Source of the DNA: Marinobacter sp. SS5-14b | GTDB lineage: Bacteria > Pseudomonadota > Gammaproteobacteria > Pseudomonadales > Oleiphilaceae | Direction of reading: 5' to 3' | Length of the DNA: 64,000 bases | NCBI RefSeq assembly: GCF_030541005.1 | Contig: NZ_JASSVM010000002.1 | Coordinates: 434,001 to 498,000, forward strand | Part shown: positions 53,921 to 61,744 of the stretch, in pieces | How the letters are laid out: every line of letters starts with the position of its first letter | How positions within the stretch are numbered: position 1 is the stretch's first letter | Program-made: the position numbers and the translations under genes | The notes under the pieces: model-generated | The model's database searches: none | What the model was told of the DNA's origin: nothing | Seen by the model: only the letters and a program-made list of their open reading frames with translations

Positions 53921-55561
53921 ATGAATCACCGCCCCGGTTGGGTTTTCTATTGCTCTTTCATTCTGCTGGTTCTGTTTGTGGTTGCGGGCGGGCTGATGCC
54001 GGAACAACTGTCGTTTTATGCTCAGGCGGCCCTTGAGTTCACCACTTTGCATTTTGGCTGGCTTTATCTGTTTGCGACCTCGGGTTTCCTGGTGTTCTGC
54101 ATCGCCATTGCGGGAGGCAATTACGGCAAGATCCGTTTGGGCGCAGACGGTGAGGCGCCGGAGTTTTCCTATCTCACCTGGCTGGGGATGATCTTCTCGG
54201 CAGGCATGGGTGTGGGCCTGGTGTTCTGGGCCGTGGCCGAACCCATGAGCCATTTTGTCTCACCGCCCTTTGGCTCCGCAGCTCCGGAAAGTCCTCAGGC
54301 AGCCAGTATGGCCATGCGCTATTCGCTGTTTCACTGGGGCTTTCACCAATGGGCGAACTTCGCTCTGGTGGGGCTGGCCATTGCCTATGTGCGCTTCCGG
54401 CTGCAGCGCCCGGGGCTGATCAGTGAGGCCTTCCGCTCCACCATGGGCGACCGTGTGGATTCCGGTGCCGGCCATGCCATCAATATCCTGGCGGTGGTCT
54501 CCACGGTGTTCGGGGTTGCCACCACACTCGGGCTGGGGGTTATCCAGATTAACAGTGGTCTGGGGGCGGTGGCCGGCACGGCATTCGGGGTCAGCCAGCA
54601 GCTGTTCATCCTGGCGGGTGTGGCCGCGGTATTTCTGCTGTGTTCGCTGGCGCCGCTGGAAAGCGGTATCCGCTACGTGAGTGATGCCAACATGGTACTG
54701 GCAGGGGGCCTGCTGGTTTTCGTCTTCTTCTTCGGCCCCACGGATTTTATTACCGCGGTGATGACCAACGCCATCGGAGATTATTTCTCCAACATGGTGG
54801 GCATGAGCCTGGTGATGACCCCATACACGGGCGATGACTGGGTAGAGCGCTGGACCATTTTCTACTGGGCCTGGGGGCTATCGTGGGCGCCGTTTGTCGG
54901 CAGTTTTATAGCCCGTATTTCCCGCGGGCGCACCATCCGGGAGTTTGTGTTCGGGGTGATTGGCATGCCGGTTCTGTTGAGTATTGTCTGGTTCTCAACT
55001 TTTGGCGGTTCGGCGCTGTATTTCGAACTGTTCGAAGGGGCGGCTCTGGGCGACGCGGTGGTGACCGAAATGAGTTCGGCGCTGTTCGCGACGCTGGAGT
55101 ATCTGCCTGGCACCGCCATTCTGGGCGGCTTGATGTTGGTGCTGATCGTATTATTCGTTATTACCTCCGCCAACTCAGCTACTTTTGTATTGGGGATGTT
55201 TACCAGCAAAGGCGTGCTCAACCCGAAACGCTGGTCCCGTTTGACCTGGGGCATAGTGCAGGTATCGGTGGCCGGTGTACTGTTGCTGAGTGGCGGGCTG
55301 GAAGCATTGCAGACCATTTCCATACTGGCCGCCTTCCCGTTCATGGTGCTGATGATCTTTATGGCGACTGCGTTGCTGAAATCGTTGCGCAATGAGCAGC
55401 GGCAGATCGAATTGCACGAAGCCATGACCCGGGAGCGCCTGCTCAGGCTGTTGGCCGAACACGATGATTTCGGCGACAAAGGGTGGAATCAGTCTGAAGA
55501 GACGGGTGTGGATGATCCGGACGCTCCGGAAAATGACGCACAAAAGAAGCCTCAGGCCTGA
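53921..55561 (+). CDS. BCCT-family transporter (betaine/choline/carnitine type)
   Basis: The product is 546 aa with about twelve membrane helices. The BCCT signature GMGVGLVFWAVAEPMSHF and the substrate-site segment around YWAWGLSWAPFVGSFIARISRGRTIREF are present. The C-terminal tail is charged and acidic. BCCTs import quaternary ammonium osmolytes with Na+ or H+, which fits a marine, salt-exposed host. Substrate is not defined by sequence. It is monocistronic, with no strong ribosome site before ATG 53921. Confidence 0.9.
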   Translation: MNHRPGWVFYCSFILLVLFVVAGGLMPEQLSFYAQAALEFTTLHFGWLYLFATSGFLVFCIAIAGGNYGKIRLGADGEAPEFSYLTWLGMIFSAGMGVGLVFWAVAEPMSHFVSPPFGSAAPESPQAASMAMRYSLFHWGFHQWANFALVGLAIAYVRFRLQRPGLISEAFRSTMGDRVDSGAGHAINILAVVSTVFGVATTLGLGVIQINSGLGAVAGTAFGVSQQLFILAGVAAVFLLCSLAPLESGIRYVSDANMVLAGGLLVFVFFFGPTDFITAVMTNAIGDYFSNMVGMSLVMTPYTGDDWVERWTIFYWAWGLSWAPFVGSFIARISRGRTIREFVFGVIGMPVLLSIVWFSTFGGSALYFELFEGAALGDAVVTEMSSALFATLEYLPGTAILGGLMLVLIVLFVITSANSATFVLGMFTSKGVLNPKRWSRLTWGIVQVSVAGVLLLSGGLEALQTISILAAFPFMVLMIFMATALLKSLRNEQRQIELHEAMTRERLLRLLAEHDDFGDKGWNQSEETGVDDPDAPENDAQKKPQA

Positions 55562-55624
55562 TTCTGCTTTGCGGAAAGGGTGCTAGAATGTGGTTATTAG
55601 CAAATACCAAAAAGGAATAAGTGG

Positions 55625-56680
55625 ATGGCCAAGCGCGCGCTGCTGGGGTGGATGCTGGCACCCTGGCTACTGATTCCGGCTGCCGGACAGGCAGAGGAGC
55701 TGCAGACCGTTAGTGTTACCCGGGCTTCGTTGCATGAAATGGTGCATCTTGACGGGCTGATCGAGGCGGTACAGCAAAGCACCGTATCGGCCCAGACCAG
55801 TGGCACAGTGGTCGAATTGCCTTTTGATGTGGATGATTCGGTAGCAGCCGGTGACCTGATCGTGCGCCTTGAAGACAGCGAGCAGCAGTCGCGCCTGAGG
55901 CAAGCCGAAGCCGGGTTAGAAGAAGCCCGCTCGGGATTGCAGAACGCCCGACAGCAGTTCACCCGCATCGAAGCCGTTCATGAGCGGGGCCTGGTATCCC
56001 GGCAGGAATTTGATCAGGCCAGGAATAATCTCAGTGCCGCTCAGGCCCGGGTGGAGCGGGCTGAGGCAGCCGTTACTGAGGCGCAGAAGCAACTGGACTA
56101 CACCCGCATCATTGCTCCGTACGGTGGCATTCTGACTGAGCGCCATGTCGAGTTGGGTGAGTCGGTCAACCCGGGCCAGCCCTTGCTCAGCGGCTTGACG
56201 TTGGAGCAGCTGCGGGTGGTGGTGGACCTGCCCCAGAAGTACGCCGACCTGGCCCGCAGCGAGCGCCAGGCTACCGTTACCCTGGCCGACGGCCGGGTGC
56301 TGGAAACCGGCGAGCTGACGTTCTACCCCTATGCCAACCCCGAGACTCATACCTTCCGGTTACGCCTGCGTTTGAACGAACCCAATGGCAGTCTGTTCCC
56401 GGGCATGCTGGTGAAAGTGGGAGTGCCGGTGGCCAGCCGGGATGCCCTCTGGGTTCCCGCCAGCGCCCTGGTGCAGCGTAGCGAGCTGCGGGCGGTATTC
56501 GTGATGGATCAGAAGGATCAACCACGCCTGCGCCAGGTCCGAGTTGGCGCCCGGGATGAGGGTCGCCTGGAAGTGCTGGCCGGGCTGTCCGAAGGCGAGC
56601 GGGTGGTGGCCAATCCACAGGTGCTGGTGGGTAGCGAACGGCTGAACCTGACCGAAGATTCCGGAACCAAAGGGGAGTAA
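55625..56680 (+). CDS. RND efflux periplasmic adaptor (first system)
   Basis: The product is 351 aa, HlyD/AcrA-like, with a signal peptide (LLIPAAGQAEE), a lipoyl half-motif (SGTVVELPFDVDDSVAAGD), a coiled-coil hairpin (about 95-150) and a beta-barrel domain. No lipidation cysteine is seen. It is expected to bridge the inner-membrane RND pump encoded 5 bp downstream to a TolC-like channel, which is not encoded here. AAGGA lies upstream of the ATG, and a TAGAAT-like -10 is present in the 60-bp leader. Confidence 0.9.
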   Translation: MAKRALLGWMLAPWLLIPAAGQAEELQTVSVTRASLHEMVHLDGLIEAVQQSTVSAQTSGTVVELPFDVDDSVAAGDLIVRLEDSEQQSRLRQAEAGLEEARSGLQNARQQFTRIEAVHERGLVSRQEFDQARNNLSAAQARVERAEAAVTEAQKQLDYTRIIAPYGGILTERHVELGESVNPGQPLLSGLTLEQLRVVVDLPQKYADLARSERQATVTLADGRVLETGELTFYPYANPETHTFRLRLRLNEPNGSLFPGMLVKVGVPVASRDALWVPASALVQRSELRAVFVMDQKDQPRLRQVRVGARDEGRLEVLAGLSEGERVVANPQVLVGSERLNLTEDSGTKGE

Positions 56681-56685
56681 CGGCC

Positions 56686-59600
56686 GTGAGCGATAACCTG
56701 CCGCCGGTCGGCCCGTCCGGAGCCATTGCCCGGGTATTCCAGAACAACCACCTGACGCCGCTGCTGGCGATCCTTGCGATTATTCTTGGTGTCCTGTCTG
56801 TCGTGGTGACACCCAAGGAAGAAGAACCTCAGATTGATGTCACCATGGCGGACATCATGGTGGCCATGCCCGGTGCCAGCACCCGGGAGGTTGAAAGCGC
56901 CATTGCCACACCTGCCGAGCAGGTAATGAGCGAAATCAAGGGCGTGAAGCACGTGTATTCCGTGTCCCGTCAGGGCCAGGCGGTGATCACCGTGCAGTTC
57001 GAGGTGGGCATCGCCCGCCAGGACGCCCTGGTTCGGCTGTACAACCAGGTGTATTCGAACCAGGACTGGTTGCCGCAGAATCTCGGCGCCTCCCAGCCGG
57101 TCATAAAACCCCGGGGCATTGATGATGTACCGGTGATGACCTTGACACTGTATGACCCCACCGGCACCCACAGCGGGGAAGAACTTACCCGCCTGGCCCA
57201 TATGCTGGAAGTGGCCCTGAAGCGGGTACCCGGTACCCGGGATATCTACACAGTGGGCGGCGTGCCCGACCGGGTGGATATCGTATTTGATCCGGCTCTG
57301 CTGGCCGGTTTCGGCCTGACCACGGCGGATATCGAAAGTGCCCTGCAGTCTGCCAACGCCTCCAGCCAGGAAGCCCGGGTAACCCGGGATAATCTCTCGA
57401 TACCGGTGCAGGCCGGTACCCTGTTGCAGTCCCTCGAAGACGTAAAGCGCCTGGTGGTGGGGATGCACCAGGGCGCGGCTGTGTACCTGGATGATGTGGC
57501 GGAGGTTCGTCGCGGCAGTACCGTACCCGACCAGAGCGTGCTGGCGGGCTTCGGACCGGCCCATGGCGACGAGCGGGCAGGGAAGGCCGGCGATGTCTAC
57601 CCGGCGGTCACCCTCGCGATTGCCAAGAAACCGGGTGAAAACGCCATTGATATCACCACCGCAATCGAACAGCGCCTGGGCCAGCTGCGCAACCGGGCAC
57701 TGCCGGCTGACGTGGAGGTGCTGGTAACCCGTGACTACGGAGTGACCGCGTCTGACAAGGCGCAGAAGCTGATTTCCGACCTGGTCTCCGCCACCCTGGC
57801 GGTGATGCTGCTGGTGCTCGCCTTTATGGGCTGGCGCCAGGCGCTGATCGTCGGTATTTCGGTGCTGATCACCCTGCTGCTGACCCTGGTGTTTTCCTGG
57901 GCCTGGGGCTTTACCCTGAACCGGGTCTCGCTGTTCGCGCTGATCTTTTCCATCGGCATCCTGGTGGACGACGGCATTGTCATCACCGAGAACATTAACC
58001 GTCGCATCCAGAACAGCCGCAGGGCCATCAAGGATATTATCCCGGTAGCAGTGGATGAAGTGGGTACACCCACCATCATGGCCAGCCTGACCATCATGGC
58101 GGCCCTGCTGCCCATGGCGTTTGTGTCCGGGCTGATGGGCCCCTACATGAGCCCGATTCCGATCAACGCATCGGCCGGTATGGTGGTGTCCCAGGTTGTG
58201 GCGTTTGTGGTGGCGCCCTGGCTGGCCTTCCGGCTGCTCAAGCACAAGAAAGGCGAGGCCCTGGAAGAGGATGGCGATTCCGGCAGCTCTGCCGATGGCG
58301 TCAGCCCGGTGTCCCTGAAAATTTTCAATACCGTGCTGGGGCCGTTTCTGGGTGAACACGCCTGGCGCCGGCGTTTGCTGGCGCTTGGGGTGGTCCTGCT
58401 GACGCTGGGCGCCACCTCTTTGCCGGTGTTCCAGGCGGTGATCCTGAAAATGCTGCCTTTCGACAACAAGTCGGAATTGCAGGTGGTGGTGGATATGCCC
58501 GAGCGCACACCCATGGAGCAAACCCAGCGGGTGCTGACGGAAATGGGCCATTACCTGGAAACCGTGGACGAAGTGGATAACTGGCAGGCTTATGCCGGTA
58601 CCGCGTCACCAATCAATTTCAACGGCCTGGTGCGCCAGTATTATCTGCGCAGCGAGCCCTACCAGGGTGATATCCAGGTCAACCTGGCCAGCGCGGAGGA
58701 GCGCAGCCGTCCCTCCCATGACATCACCCAGACCCTTCGTGGCCCGCTCACCGAGATTGCCGACAGGTACGGCGCCAAGGTGAAAATGGTGGAAGTGCCG
58801 CCGGGGCCGCCGGTGATGTCGCCGCTGGTAGCGGAAGTCTACGCCGCCGATGGCTTCCGCCGGGCGGAGCTGGCCAACCTGATTGCCGGAGATATGGCAA
58901 ACATTGAGGGGCTGGTGGATATCGACACCACCCTGGAAGCACCTACCCGTCAGTGGGAAGTGGTGGTGGACCGGGCCCGGGCGGCCCGGCTGGGTGTTTC
59001 CCAGGCCCAGGTGGTGGCTACCCTGCAGACCACCCTGGGCGGGGTTAACGTCAGTTACCTGCACGATGAACAGGCCAAGTACCCGGTGCCAATCAGGGTG
59101 ATTTTGTCTGAAGCCGACAAGGCCCAGCCGTCTGCCCTGTTGTCCATCAAGGTGCGTAGCCGCAGTGGCGAGCTGGTGCCGCTGGCCAGTGTGGCCGAGG
59201 TGCGGGAAGCGGACTGGATGGGCGCTATCTATCACAAGGACTTGCTGCCGGTGACCTACGTGACGGCGGATATGGCCGGCGAGATTGATTCACCGCTATA
59301 CGGCATGTTCCGGATGGTCAGTTTGCTGAACGAGCAGGAGCAGGCACCGGAGCAGTTCTTTATCCAGCAACCGCCACTGCCGGAAAAAGGCACCCTGAAA
59401 TGGGATGGCGAGTGGCAGATCACCTACGAAACCTTCCGGGATATGGGCGCTGCCTACAGTGTGGGTGTGTTCATGATCTTCGTACTGCTGGTGGCCCAGT
59501 TCCGCTCCTACATCCTGCCGCTGGTGATCATGGCGCCGATTCCGCTGACCATGATCGGCATCATGCCCGGCCATGCCCTTCTGGGTAAGGAATTCACCGC

Positions 59601-59916
59601 CACCAGTATGATCGGCATGATCGCCCTGGCGGGGATTATCGTACGTAATTCCATCCTGCTGGTGGTGTTTATCAAGCAGCTGCTGGACGAAGGCATGGAG
59701 CTGGAGAAGGCGGTGGTGCTGGCCGGTGCCGTGCGGATCAAGCCCATTGCGCTGACTGCGGTGTCTGCCGTAGTAGGGGCTTACTTCATCCTCAGCGACC
59801 CGATCTTCAACGGCCTGGCGATTTCGCTGGTGTTCGGGCTGGCCATGTCCACGCTGTTCACGGTGATTGTGGTGCCATTGCTGTACTACACCCTGGCCCG
59901 CTGCAAGTGGGTTTGA
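56686..59916 (+). CDS. RND efflux inner-membrane pump (first system)
   Basis: The product is 1076 aa, of full RND length, with TM1 at about 22-42 and the two six-helix halves separated by large periplasmic loops. The proton-relay Asp pair is in GILVDDGIVITENI. The GTG start at 56686 has GGGGAG about 8 bp upstream. The sequence fits the AcrB/MdtB-like class with a divergent style rather than close AcrB; substrate unknown. It forms an operon with the adaptor before it. Confidence 0.92.
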   Translation: MSDNLPPVGPSGAIARVFQNNHLTPLLAILAIILGVLSVVVTPKEEEPQIDVTMADIMVAMPGASTREVESAIATPAEQVMSEIKGVKHVYSVSRQGQAVITVQFEVGIARQDALVRLYNQVYSNQDWLPQNLGASQPVIKPRGIDDVPVMTLTLYDPTGTHSGEELTRLAHMLEVALKRVPGTRDIYTVGGVPDRVDIVFDPALLAGFGLTTADIESALQSANASSQEARVTRDNLSIPVQAGTLLQSLEDVKRLVVGMHQGAAVYLDDVAEVRRGSTVPDQSVLAGFGPAHGDERAGKAGDVYPAVTLAIAKKPGENAIDITTAIEQRLGQLRNRALPADVEVLVTRDYGVTASDKAQKLISDLVSATLAVMLLVLAFMGWRQALIVGISVLITLLLTLVFSWAWGFTLNRVSLFALIFSIGILVDDGIVITENINRRIQNSRRAIKDIIPVAVDEVGTPTIMASLTIMAALLPMAFVSGLMGPYMSPIPINASAGMVVSQVVAFVVAPWLAFRLLKHKKGEALEEDGDSGSSADGVSPVSLKIFNTVLGPFLGEHAWRRRLLALGVVLLTLGATSLPVFQAVILKMLPFDNKSELQVVVDMPERTPMEQTQRVLTEMGHYLETVDEVDNWQAYAGTASPINFNGLVRQYYLRSEPYQGDIQVNLASAEERSRPSHDITQTLRGPLTEIADRYGAKVKMVEVPPGPPVMSPLVAEVYAADGFRRAELANLIAGDMANIEGLVDIDTTLEAPTRQWEVVVDRARAARLGVSQAQVVATLQTTLGGVNVSYLHDEQAKYPVPIRVILSEADKAQPSALLSIKVRSRSGELVPLASVAEVREADWMGAIYHKDLLPVTYVTADMAGEIDSPLYGMFRMVSLLNEQEQAPEQFFIQQPPLPEKGTLKWDGEWQITYETFRDMGAAYSVGVFMIFVLLVAQFRSYILPLVIMAPIPLTMIGIMPGHALLGKEFTATSMIGMIALAGIIVRNSILLVVFIKQLLDEGMELEKAVVLAGAVRIKPIALTAVSAVVGAYFILSDPIFNGLAISLVFGLAMSTLFTVIVVPLLYYTLARCKWV

Positions 59917-59921
59917 AGCCG

Positions 59922-60368
59922 CTAGCGGGCGGGCCAGTAGCGCTGCATTTCCAGGAACAGGAATGAGGCGCTCCAGGTGATCAGCAGGAAGCCGGTAAGG
60001 CCTTCGATGCCCGTTAGATAGCGCAATTGTCCGACGGGCTCGATATCGCCGTACCCCAGGGTGGTGAAGGTGGTGAACGAAAAGTATACGCAGTCCAGCA
60101 GACTGCCGTTAAAGTTGCCCAGCAACTGCCCCCAGCCTTCGGCATGATGCATGAACCAGAACGCCGTCGCGAAAATCCAGACCTGAAGTGCGTGTGATGT
60201 GAGGCATCCGAGCACGGCGACAATCAAACGGAAGTGGTGGCTTCGTCTCATCTTGCTGAGTGTGGTACTGAGCCGAAGCAGGGTTTCGTTGTGGATGAAC
60301 ACCACGATGCACACCAGCGAACCGTTGAGCAGGGTAACGTTCAACAGGGTATCGTGGGTGCTCTGCAT
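59922..60368 (-). CDS. Small two-helix potassium channel
   Basis: The product is 148 aa with about four hydrophobic segments, including a pore helix and selectivity filter TFTTLGYGDIEP (TLGYGD) between the last two. It belongs to the bacterial ion channel (Ion_trans_2) group. I use ATG 60368; the frame open to 60428 would need a TTG start. It sits convergent to the first RND pump (5-bp gap) and divergent from the second system. No RCK regulatory domain is present. Confidence 0.82.
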   Translation of the reverse strand: MQSTHDTLLNVTLLNGSLVCIVVFIHNETLLRLSTTLSKMRRSHHFRLIVAVLGCLTSHALQVWIFATAFWFMHHAEGWGQLLGNFNGSLLDCVYFSFTTFTTLGYGDIEPVGQLRYLTGIEGLTGFLLITWSASFLFLEMQRYWPAR

Positions 60369-60505
60369 TGTGTCGGGTTCCTGCTCGGGCAATCGGGCCT
60401 GTGTGGATTTGTCGCAGGGTGCGAACAATCCGTTCTGCCTTGTAAATTGTATAGTAGTTTTAGCGTGTTAACGCACCCCTTGCCAACCGGAGCACAAACC
60501 TGGCT

Positions 60506-61744
60506 ATGTTAAAACGTTTGATACCGTTGATCATTGTTGCGGCTGGCATCGCCGGATTCATGATACTCAAAGCCACTCGACCAGAGCCGGCGGAAGTGAC
60601 CGCCACCGAGCGCAGCTGGAGGGTACAGGTGCAGCCTGTCGAGCTGGCCACCCGGGTGCCGGTTCTCTCGCTTTATGGCGAGGTGCTGGCACCGGATCAG
60701 CGAACCATCACCGCCACGCTGGCGGGCCGGGTGGCAGAGCGACCCGTATCGGAAGGGATGGCGGTCAGGCCGGGTGAGCTTCTGCTTGCGCTGGATGAAG
60801 CCGATATCGGCCCGGCACTGGCACAGGCCAGTGCGCAGGTGGATGATCTGGACGCCCAGATCCGCTCGGAGCAGGTGCGTTACCGTAATGACCAGAACGC
60901 CCTGAAAAGTGAACAGGCCATACTCGATAATGCCCGCCGCCAGTTTGAGCGGATCGAATCCTTGGTCGGCCGTAATCTGGCCTCCCGGGAAAATCTGGAA
61001 GCGGCAACAGATGCCCTGGCCCGGGCAGAACTCACGGTTAGCACTCGCCAGCGTGCGATTCAGGAACATCCAGCCCGCCTGCAAAGCCTGGAGGCCAAAT
61101 TGACCCAGGCTCGTGCCAATCTCGCGGCGACGGAACGGGATGTCGAGCGGGCCCGGGTGGTCGCGCCGTTTGAGGGCGTGGTGACCGGTATCCAGGTGGC
61201 CGTAGGCGATCAGGTAGCGCGTAATGAAGCCCTGCTGACGGTGTACCCGACCCAGGGGCTGGAAGTGCGGGCCCGGGTGCCTCAGGTGTTCCAAGCTGAG
61301 CTGATCGAGGCTCTGGAGCAGGGCGAAATCCTGATGGCTCGTTCGGACAGCGGGCATGAATTTGTACTGGCCCGTTTTGCCGGTTTGTCTGACCCGGCCG
61401 GTACCGAGGCCGTTCTGGAGCTTCAGGGCAAACCCGGTGGCTTGCGCCCCGGAGGCCTGTTGCCGTTGACACTCGAAAGACCGGCCAGGGAAAAAGCGGT
61501 AGAGGTGCCTTTCAGTGCCCTGTACGGTGCCGGTAGCGTGTACCTCATGACCGACGACAGCCGGATGACCCGGATTGAGGTAGAGCGAATCGGCGAGGCT
61601 CAAAGCGACAGCGGCGAACGCCGGTTGCTGATTGCAGGTGACCAACTCCGCCCCGGGGCCCGCCTGATTACCACCCATTTACCGAATGCAGTGACCGGCC
61701 TGAAAGTTAAGCTGGCCGATGCCGCCGGGGAGCCGGGTCAGTGA
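60506..61744 (+). CDS. RND efflux periplasmic adaptor (second system)
   Basis: The product is 412 aa, with an N-terminal membrane anchor (LIPLIIVAAGIAGFMIL), split lipoyl motifs (LAGRVAERPVSEGMAVRPGE; APFEGVVTGIQVAVGDQVARNE), a long coiled-coil hairpin (about 110-215) and a C-terminal barrel. It differs from the first adaptor in length and hairpin size. Its stop overlaps the GTG start of the following RND pump, so the two are translationally coupled. Confidence 0.9.
   Translation: MLKRLIPLIIVAAGIAGFMILKATRPEPAEVTATERSWRVQVQPVELATRVPVLSLYGEVLAPDQRTITATLAGRVAERPVSEGMAVRPGELLLALDEADIGPALAQASAQVDDLDAQIRSEQVRYRNDQNALKSEQAILDNARRQFERIESLVGRNLASRENLEAATDALARAELTVSTRQRAIQEHPARLQSLEAKLTQARANLAATERDVERARVVAPFEGVVTGIQVAVGDQVARNEALLTVYPTQGLEVRARVPQVFQAELIEALEQGEILMARSDSGHEFVLARFAGLSDPAGTEAVLELQGKPGGLRPGGLLPLTLERPAREKAVEVPFSALYGAGSVYLMTDDSRMTRIEVERIGEAQSDSGERRLLIAGDQLRPGARLITTHLPNAVTGLKVKLADAAGEPGQ

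Noticed and set aside
56518..58551. 677-codon minus-strand open frame opposite the first RND pump
   Set aside because: It is His/Gln/Gly-rich, has no recognisable domain and is a mirror of a strongly conserved RND gene in GC-rich DNA.
60509..61678. 389-codon minus-strand open frame opposite the second RND adaptor
   Set aside because: Antisense shadow with no domain; the plus strand encodes a clear adaptor coupled to its pump.
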